From Hyphomicrobiales bacterium (GTDB lineage Bacteria > Pseudomonadota > Alphaproteobacteria > Rhizobiales > Aestuariivirgaceae), in NCBI GenBank assembly GCA_027024225.1, contig JALVSR010000034.1, positions 1 to 44,988 on the forward strand: DNA of 44,988 bases, in the 5' to 3' direction. Position numbers and translations under genes: made by a program. Below are positions 17,106 to 24,000 of the stretch, in pieces. A model generated the notes under the pieces. It had not been told where the DNA came from and did no database searches. It saw only the letters and a list, made by a program, of their open reading frames with translations. How positions within the stretch are numbered: position 1 is the stretch's first letter; every line of letters starts with the position of its first letter.

Positions 17106-17254
17106 ATGACCGGCTGGCGCGAGCGCCCGGATACCGAGAAAGTGGTGTGGACGGGCTATTTGTTTCCCTTGCCTTGCCGGCAATCCTTCTTCAGCACCCC
17201 CTGTTCCACATCCTGCCGGTGGGGATGGGCCTCGTCGGCATGCAGACGATGTGA
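17106..17254 (+). pseudogene. Small single-span membrane protein gene with an apparent -1 frameshift
   Basis: An ATG at 17106 preceded by GGAAGGAC opens a frame beginning MTGWRERPDTEKVVWTGYLF. Near 17165 that frame loses sense, and the frame one base back continues with LALPAILLQHPLFHILPVG and ends VGMQTM at a TGA (17252-17254), 18 bases before the next start codon. Joined, the two parts give about 49 residues with a charged N-terminus and one hydrophobic span. Restoring one base near 17165-17171 would repair it. This could be a sequencing error, a true pseudogene or a programmed shift. Its position between riboswitch and CbiM suggests an accessory metal-uptake peptide, by inference. Confidence 0.5.
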
Positions 17255-17272
17255 GAAAAGGGGTGAAAATCC

Positions 17273-17953
17273 ATGCATATCGAACCGGGGATCGTGAACG
17301 GAGCGAAAATGCTCCTCTCTTATGGCACGGGTGCGGCCGTGCTGGGTTACGCGGCGAAGCTGGCCTGGGACACGGCGAAAAGGGATGGCCTCGTGTCGCT
17401 GGTTGCGCGTGCGGTCATGTCCACCGCCGCGGTGTTCACCTTCTTCGAGATTCTGCCGCATTATCCCGTCGGCGTCTCGGAGGTGCATTTCATTTTCGGC
17501 ACCACGCTGTATCTACTGTTCGGGCTGGCGCCGGCGGCCATTGGCCTGGCGCTGGGCCTGTTGTTGCAGGGCATGCTGTTCGCGCCGTTCGACCTGCCGC
17601 AGTATGGCATCAACATCACGACGCTACTGGTGCCGCTGTATGCCGTGCATTACCTGGCGCAGCGCATCATCCCGAAAGACACGCCTTACGTGGAGCTGAA
17701 ATATTCGCAGGTGCTGCCGCTTTCGGCCATGTACCAGGCGGGCATCGTCAGCTGGGTGACCTTCTGGGCGCTCTATGGCCAGGGCTTCACGGCGGAAACG
17801 CTGGAGGGCCTGCTGAAATTCGATTCCGCTTACCTGCTGGTCATCATCGTGGAGCCGGTGGTTGACCTGGCGGTGCTGGCGGCGGCGAAGTTCCTGCATG
17901 CATGGAAGGACAGCGGCCTGTTCACGCGGCGGCTGTTCTCGCCGGCGGCCTGA
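17273..17953 (+). CDS. CbiM-like energy-coupling-factor permease (cobalt/nickel uptake)
   Basis: The 226-residue membrane protein begins MHIEPGIVNGAKMLLSYGTG, the N-terminus typical of CbiM-family substrate-binding permeases, whose extreme N-terminal His helps to bind the metal. About six or seven hydrophobic segments follow, with the conserved QYGINITTLLVPLYAVHY. AAGGGGTG lies upstream of the start. Under the cobalamin riboswitch it would take up cobalt when B12 is low. No CbiN, CbiQ or CbiO gene is adjacent, so it works with distant partners or alone; that part is not visible. Confidence 0.87.
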   Translation: MHIEPGIVNGAKMLLSYGTGAAVLGYAAKLAWDTAKRDGLVSLVARAVMSTAAVFTFFEILPHYPVGVSEVHFIFGTTLYLLFGLAPAAIGLALGLLLQGMLFAPFDLPQYGINITTLLVPLYAVHYLAQRIIPKDTPYVELKYSQVLPLSAMYQAGIVSWVTFWALYGQGFTAETLEGLLKFDSAYLLVIIVEPVVDLAVLAAAKFLHAWKDSGLFTRRLFSPAA

Positions 17954-18074
17954 ACATGCCCGCTCATCAAGAAACGCAACGGCGCGGTCGGCATGGCCGC
18001 GCCGTTTTCACTTGTTCTTGACGGAGGTCGCCGGGCTGATACACCCGGATGAAAAAAGACAGGGGGCAAGCATC

Positions 18075-18569
18075 ATGGCCATGTACGAGGACAATGAATT
18101 CCGCTTCATCGTTGCCGTGTTTTCCAAGGCAGACGTGGGCAGGCTGTTCAACGTGGCCGGGCACGCCATGGCCGGGCTGATGGACAAGATCTGCGCGCTG
18201 CGCGCCGGAGCCGCTTCGGAAGGTGCGGCAGGCGAAACCGCCGTGGCGGCGGAACTGCTGGAGGCGGCGGGCGACTTCCTTGACTACCGCACGAAGGACG
18301 CGGCGCTGCATTCGCGAATTGCCCGCTGGCCGGTGGTTGTCATCAAGACCGACCGGCAGAACCTACTGCGGCGGCTGTACCTGGCGGCGAAGGAAAAGGG
18401 CGTGCCGGTCAACGCGGTGGTGATGGAGATGGTGGACGAGAACACGGAAAAGCAGCTGGCCAACACCGCGGCCGTGACGGTGGAGGAGGCGCAATTCGTC
18501 TGCGTGGCGCTGTTCGAAAAGAACGGCACGCTGAACGACCTGACGAAGAAGTTCTCATTGATGCGGTAG
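18075..18569 (+). CDS. DUF2000 family protein
   Basis: This 164-residue protein starts MAMYEDNEFRFIVAVFSKAD; AGGGGGC lies upstream at suitable distance, supporting 18075 over longer frames. It shows the DUF2000 pattern: a first strand and helix with LFNVAGHAMAGLMDKI, then SRIARWPVVVIKTDRQNLLRRLY, and EAQFVCVALFEKNGTLNDLTKKF at the end. The fold is related to peptidyl-tRNA hydrolase 2 and no activity is established. An Ala/Glu-rich insertion lies around residues 40-60. The gene follows cbiM by 121 bp and may be on the same transcript. Confidence 0.8.
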   Translation: MAMYEDNEFRFIVAVFSKADVGRLFNVAGHAMAGLMDKICALRAGAASEGAAGETAVAAELLEAAGDFLDYRTKDAALHSRIARWPVVVIKTDRQNLLRRLYLAAKEKGVPVNAVVMEMVDENTEKQLANTAAVTVEEAQFVCVALFEKNGTLNDLTKKFSLMR

Positions 18570-18579
18570 CACGTTTTGC

Positions 18580-19725
18580 CTACCGCCGCACCAGATCAAT
18601 GATTGCAGGCGCTTTCCAGGCCTGTGGGCGTGTATCGGGAATGGGGCGCAGGATTTCCGCTCTTTCCAGCTTTTCGATGACGTTTCTTGCCGCCATGTAA
18701 GTAACGCCGAGCAAGACTTCCACACTCGGCGTTGTCACGACGGGAATGCGGAACAGTTCATCGACGACCTTTTGCAGGTTTGACGAGCGACCAACGCGCG
18801 CCGCCCTGGCGCGAAAATCCTCGTGCAGGGCGACGAGGCTGTCGATCGTGCCAATGATGCGCGCACTGCTGCGCACGACGGTCTCCGCGAAGAAAGCCAC
18901 CCACTCCTCCCATGCGGAGCGCGCAGAAACGGCAAACAGGCAATCGATGTAACGTTCCTTCCGTTCCTCCAGCTCGGGGCTGACATAAAGCAGCATGTGA
19001 TCGAGCAGGCCCCATTTTTTCGCCAACAGGGTAATCAGCATGCGTCCGAGGCGGCCATTGCCATCGGCAAACGGATGGATGGTCGCGAACTGATAATGCA
19101 CCAAAGCTATATCGACGAGACCCTGAAAGGCGGATTGCCTTTCCTCCTCGTTGATGAACCGTTCCAGCTGCGCCATCAGGTCAGGAGTGATGTCCGGTGG
19201 CGGCGGGACGAATCGGGCGGTTGTGACCTTTCTGTCCGGATTGCCGATCATGTTCTGATCGCGCTTGTATTGCCCCGGCCTACTGTTGGCGCCTCGAACG
19301 CCCCGCAACAGACGCTCATGGGCACCGCACAAAAGGCGATGCGCAATCGGCATGCCTGCATCGACCTGTGCGGACGCCCAGTCCAAGGCTTGGATGAAGT
19401 TGGCAACCTCCCTGGCGTCCGCGCTGCCAATGCCCACTTCCGCTTCCTCCAGCACCAGCTGATCCATGGTCGTGTAGGTGCCCTCCATGGCGGAGGTGGC
19501 AAGCGCTTCCGCGCGCTGCATGGGCTGTATGAGAAGCCAGGGATTTGCCAGCCGGCGGGCCGCTCCCTTCAGTTCCCCCAGCGCCTGCAGGGCTTCGCTT
19601 ACGGGAATGGCCAGCCGCGCCATGTCCAGATCGGTCGGGGGAAGAGGGGCAGGAATGAAGGCATGGCCGCCCCCCACCAGAGGCTTCAGTTCGCCGGAAG
19701 GGTTTGTGAAGGCGCTGCCGTCCAT
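18580..19725 (-). CDS. Fic family protein (AMP-transferase type)
   Basis: The ATG at 19725 has GGAG 6 bases upstream and is preferred over a frame starting at 19818. The 381-residue protein has the catalytic Fic motif HPFADGNGRLGR (217-228), an N-terminal inhibitory helix with TSAMEG (77-82; Glu at 81), and a C-terminal winged-helix part (from about residue 300). Fic enzymes transfer AMP or related groups to protein hydroxyls; the inhibitory Glu keeps them low in activity until relieved. An intact motif suggests an active enzyme. No Fic antitoxin gene is adjacent. It converges on DUF2000, with 10 bp between them. Confidence 0.92.
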   Translation of the reverse strand: MDGSAFTNPSGELKPLVGGGHAFIPAPLPPTDLDMARLAIPVSEALQALGELKGAARRLANPWLLIQPMQRAEALATSAMEGTYTTMDQLVLEEAEVGIGSADAREVANFIQALDWASAQVDAGMPIAHRLLCGAHERLLRGVRGANSRPGQYKRDQNMIGNPDRKVTTARFVPPPPDITPDLMAQLERFINEEERQSAFQGLVDIALVHYQFATIHPFADGNGRLGRMLITLLAKKWGLLDHMLLYVSPELEERKERYIDCLFAVSARSAWEEWVAFFAETVVRSSARIIGTIDSLVALHEDFRARAARVGRSSNLQKVVDELFRIPVVTTPSVEVLLGVTYMAARNVIEKLERAEILRPIPDTRPQAWKAPAIIDLVRR

Positions 19726-19775
19726 GATCGACTCCGCATGACCTTTCAAGCAAACTATAATTCGCAGGCATGAAT

Positions 19776-19802
19776 TTATACCAAAATGGCACTTTTGTAT
19801 AA
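19776..19802. promoter_or_regulatory. AT-rich inverted repeat between fic and moaB
   Basis: TTATACCAAAA (19776-19786) and TTTTGTATAA (19793-19802) are near-perfect inverted arms around a 6-base centre, 51 bp upstream of the fic start. This could be an operator for fic or moaB. No protein is assigned. Confidence 0.35.
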
Positions 19803-19890
19803 TTCTGGAAGAGGACATGGAGGCTGGCCTTCATGAGGCAGGCACGGTATTGCTTGCCTCAAACAGGGAGATGAACAGGGAGCATCGAGC

Positions 19891-20448
19891 ATGACCCACG
19901 CGCATGGAGGTTCGGGGGAGCGGACGTTCATTCCGTTGAATATCTGCGTGCTGACAGTTTCGGATACGCGCACGCTGGATGACGACAGGTCCGGCGATAC
20001 GCTGGTGGCAAGGCTGGAGGCGGCCGGGCACAGGCTGGCGGACAGGGCCATCGTGCCGGACGAGGTGGAGGCCATCCGCGGGAAAATGGCCGAATGGCTG
20101 CAACGCGAGGACGTGGACGTGATCATCTCCACCGGCGGCACGGGGCTGACGGGCCGCGACGTGACCATCGAGGCGGCGCGGGGGCTGTTCGAGAAGGAAA
20201 TCGAGGGCTTTCAGATCGCCTTTTTTCTCGTCTCGTGGCCGAAGATCGGCACCTCGGCCATGCAGAGCCGGGCCACCGGCGGCGTGGCGAGGGGCAAATA
20301 CATCTTCTGCCTGCCCGGCTCCACCGGGGCGGTGAAGGACGGCTGGGACGAGCTGCTCTCCAAGCAACTCGATTATCGCACCAGGCCGTGCAATTTCGTG
20401 GAAATCCTGCCGCGGCTGGCGGAGCACCTGAAGCGGGAAGGGCGCTGA
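19891..20448 (+). CDS. moaB: Molybdopterin adenylyltransferase-family protein MoaB
   Basis: This 185-residue protein of the MogA/MoaB fold has LTVSDTRTLDDDRSGD, the GGTG substrate loop in ISTGGTGLTGRDVT, and the C-terminal SRATGGVARGKYIFCLPGS and TRPCNFVEILPRL. It adenylates molybdopterin on the way to the molybdenum cofactor. The SoxC protein in this window is a molybdenum enzyme and would need this cofactor. GGGAG lies upstream of the start. It is a single gene facing the small lipoprotein gene. Confidence 0.92.
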   Translation: MTHAHGGSGERTFIPLNICVLTVSDTRTLDDDRSGDTLVARLEAAGHRLADRAIVPDEVEAIRGKMAEWLQREDVDVIISTGGTGLTGRDVTIEAARGLFEKEIEGFQIAFFLVSWPKIGTSAMQSRATGGVARGKYIFCLPGSTGAVKDGWDELLSKQLDYRTRPCNFVEILPRLAEHLKREGR

Positions 20449-20538
20449 CTTGCCACGATTACGCGGACCTTGATCCGGCATCGCGGCATCGCGCTCCCCT
20501 GGCTTCAGTCTTCGCGCCGGTGCTTTTCGGGGGCCATG

Positions 20539-20556
20539 CGGGCGGCGTCCCGCCCG
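20539..20556. terminator. GC-rich hairpin in the moaB/lipoprotein convergent gap
   Basis: CGGGCGG (20539-20545) pairs with CCGCCCG (20550-20556) over a 4-base loop. There is no T-tract on either side. The rest of 20449-20724 shows no coding or RNA signal. Confidence 0.25.
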
Positions 20557-20724
20557 ACCTCATGCGGTGGCATGTTGCCATTCGGACTCGGGCGCACCGG
20601 CTCCATCCATTGACGCCAGGTCTGGCTGGCGTGTCCGGCGCCACCGCGGGCCGCCACCTGCCAACTGGACCGTCCGCGGCTGGACGCCGGCCAGCATCTG
20701 CCCCCTTTGCGCATCATGTCGGCC

Positions 20725-20931
20725 TCACTCGTTGATGAAGTTGTAACAGCGCAGCGGCGTGCCCTTTTCCACCGCTTCGGCGGGATCGTTCACGACGTTG
20801 CCCTCCATATCCGTGCAATATGCATATTTGATGACGCGCTCGCCGGGCGCCGGCGCACCGGCACCCAGACAACCCGTGAGCATCACGGCGCTGGCGCCGG
20901 CCAGCATCAGCTTCACAAGCATGGATTTCAT
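20725..20931 (-). CDS. Small lipoprotein of unknown function
   Basis: The 68-residue product has a lipoprotein signal peptide, MKSMLVKLMLAGASAVMLTGC, with a lipobox LTGC at about residue 21 and then a short acidic domain with CTDMEG and RCYNFINE (two Cys that could pair). The start at 20931 has GGGGAAG at good spacing; the frame is open further upstream but without sense. It lies 144 bp downstream of the giant secreted protein, beyond a strong terminator, so it likely has its own promoter. I do not recognise the family. Confidence 0.75.
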   Translation of the reverse strand: MKSMLVKLMLAGASAVMLTGCLGAGAPAPGERVIKYAYCTDMEGNVVNDPAEAVEKGTPLRCYNFINE

Positions 20932-21018
20932 GTTTCTTCCCCCGCAGCGATGAAATGCATGTCGGAAGCAAGTGTTAACGAACATGGTTAAGGTTTCGTT
21001 GATGCGAGCCATGAACAA

Positions 21019-21045
21019 GGGCGGCGGATGATCCATCCGCCGCCC
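21019..21045 (-). terminator. Intrinsic terminator after the giant secreted protein gene
   Basis: GGGCGGCGGATG (21019-21030) and CATCCGCCGCCC (21034-21045) form a perfect 12-bp stem. On the minus strand it is followed by TTGTTC. It separates the giant gene from the lipoprotein gene. Confidence 0.6.
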
Positions 21046-21075
21046 CGTTTCCCGTCTGGCCGGTGCGCCTCGACT

Positions 21076-24000
21076 TCAGTGAAGCCTGGGCGGCTTTTGC
21101 CGCTGGTCGGACTGCTGACGCGGGATGCGTGGCTTGACCCGCACCGGCATGCAACCGCGGCTCGTAGGCACGGTGCCCTTCGGGCAGGTGGAGCGCTCGG
21201 GCTTCTTCACGTCCGGCTGCGGCCGGCGCGGCACGCGGATGGGCAAGCACCTGTTGCCTGCCGGACGGTAGCCCGGCTTGCACCGCGGCGGAATGCGCAC
21301 GCACCGCGCACCCTTGCGCACCATGCCCTTGGGGCAGCGTTGTGGCTTGATGATCGACACGCATTCGCCATTGCGCAGCACCTGCCCGGGTTTGCAACGG
21401 GTTTCCCGCACGCAATGGAACACTTTCTTCGACCGGGTTGCGCCAACCAGCTTCGGCCTTTGCCCCCTGGGGCAGACGCAACGATTGCCGATGCGCTGGC
21501 CGCCCTTGCAGACGACGAGAAGCTCGACGGGGGGAATCGCACACCACTGTCCCCTGATGTTGCGCACCCGCCACCCCTGGCGACGCAGTGCCCTGGCCTG
21601 TTTTGCGGAAACCGGCTTCCAGCCCTTCGGACAAAGGATGGCCGGCACGCAGCGATATACCTTCTTGGTGGCGGTGCTGCGCTCCAGCCTGGGCCTGGTG
21701 CCCCTGGGGCAAAGGCAGCGGCCCTTTACGACCTCGCCGCCCTTGCAAACGACCCCGATGGGCCTCTTGCCGCACCAGAAGCCGCGGGCGATGCGGCGCA
21801 GCCGCCAACCCAGTTCGCGCAACCGAGGCAGCTCGCCAGGAGAAACCTTCTGCCAGCCACGCGGGCAGCGCAGGTCGATGGGCTCCTTGCCGCACCAGAA
21901 GCCACGGGCCAGGCGCTCGAGCCGCCAGCCCAGTTCGCGCAGTCGGGGCAGCTCCGGCAAGGAGATCTTCTTCCAGCCCGGTGGACAGGTGGGCCGATCG
22001 ATCCGCACGGCACACACCCGCCCATCGCGCAACCGCCGCACGATGCGCCAGTCGTCCGGCACCACCCGGGAGGTGGCGAAAGTGCGCGTGCCACGCGGAC
22101 ACGCTGGCCGCACTTCCTTCTTGCCGGCGCACCAGTACGTGCGACCCTGGCGCACCACCTTGCGCACGCGGTAGCCCTTGCGCTGGTAATCCCGCACCTG
22201 GGCGAGGCGAATTTCCACTTCGCCACGGCGACAATGAGAGCGCGGAGCGGGCGGCGGGGTGACGATGCCAGGCGTCGGCGGGGGAACGTCCGCGCGGAGC
22301 CGAGGCCGGGCGCACAGGCGCCGCTGCCGACCCTCGCCCACCGTTTTCGTCTCCCAGCCCTTTGGCGGCCGCGCACCGGTGAAGTCCTTCCAGCCCGGCG
22401 GGCAGCGCGGCACTTGCACCGGCGGCACTTCGCGAGTGGCACAATGGCAGCTCTGCCCTTCGGCCAACCTGATGCGGGCGCAAAGGTTGGCGCCATCACC
22501 CGGCTCTGGTGTCAATGGCTCAGTCCCGAGCTTGCGGGTGTTCTTACCTTGCGCCTTCCTCCCCCTGAAAGCGGGGGGCTGGGGCCTGCCGCCGATGGCG
22601 CAGTTGGTGAGGGTTTTCTGCTCTTTGAGCTCTGCCCTGGGAATAAGCGTCTCCACCGTGACCGACACGCTGCCGCCAGCGGCGAGGGTGGTGAAGGCGG
22701 AGAGGCAGCGCACGCTGCCGGATTGCGACGCGCAGGCCCAGCTCGGGCCACCCGCGGAACTGGCATTGACACTGGCTGGCGTGCCGGCGGGGTCCGTCAG
22801 CACATCCTCGATCTGCAGCTGACCGGTGTAGTTGGCAGTGCCAGTGTTGGTGATGGTCACCGTCCATTTGCAGACCAGCGTGGAGCCTTCCCACTCGCAC
22901 TCGCCAGGCGTCTTTTCCGTCTTCAGCCTGTAGGTGGGCATGGGCACCTCGCGGCAGTCGCGGAAGGTGCCGCCGTACTCGTGGCTGGCGCCCTCCAGGC
23001 AGTCCTTGTAGGACTCTTCCGGCGAGCCATCGGGAATGAACACCTTCACATCCAGCCCACTCCTGCCACCTGGCGGCACGCCGATGGGGCTGGTGGTCTT
23101 GCACTTGATGGGACGCCCCTCCCCGCCCTGCTCACACTTCCACGGACCGGAGATAGTGGGATCGGGGATCAGCACCACCTTCGGGCCAACATGGTCCACC
23201 ATCTCGGTCATGCCGCTGAAGGGGGTCGGATAATCATTGTGGATTTCCAGCCGGAAGGAGCACAGCAGGCCGCCTTCGGTGCGCTCGCATGCCTTCGGCG
23301 TCTTCACCGGATCGAGGTAGAAGGTGTCCGGATCCACCTTCGCGCAGGCCTTCAGCGATTCCTCGCCTTCGCCCCCTTCTTCCAGCACCGGCATGGCGCA
23401 GTTCTCGTAGGCGTCCGCCGGCGATCCGCCCGGGATGCGGGTGGTGAGCGTCAGCGTCACGGAACCGCTGGCCGGCAGGGTCTGGGCCGCGGCCGTCTGG
23501 CAGGAAATGGGCGCGCTCGCCCCACCTGCCTGGCTGCAGTTCCATGCCGTGGAACCGGCCGGCGGCGCAACGTAGGTCACGTTGGGGCCGACGTTGTCCA
23601 CGATGTTCACCACGCCATTCCACGGAGCCGGACCGAGGTTGGTGAACACGATGTCATAGGTGCAGATCAGGTCGGCATGGTCGCGCTTGCAGCTTCCGGC
23701 GGTCTTTTCCAGCACCACCTGCGGCGTTTCGTCCACGCAGGAGGCGCTCTTGCCATGCTCGTTCACAAGCGCGCAGTTCTTGTAGGCTTCCGGCGGCGAG
23801 CCGGCCGGTATGGTCGTGATGACCTCCACGTCCACCGATTCGGTGGGGTCGATGGTGACGGTGCTGTCCGCTGTGCAGGAAATGGCCGTGCCGGCGCCCC
23901 CTCCTTGCGTGCATGTCCAGGACAGCGGCGTGACGCCATCGGGGCCGATACCGTCGGCATCGCCCACAAGCGTCACGCCTGGGCCCGGCGTGTCGGTGAG

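Noticed and set aside
16961-17254. A 97-codon intact frame spanning the small gene after the riboswitch
   Set aside because: Its first 50 codons have no sense and no ribosome binding site; only the last part is convincing and is better joined to the frame starting at 17106.
20539-20556. A GC-rich hairpin as a firm moaB terminator
   Set aside because: The stem is good but there is no T-tract in either direction, so it is listed only at low confidence.
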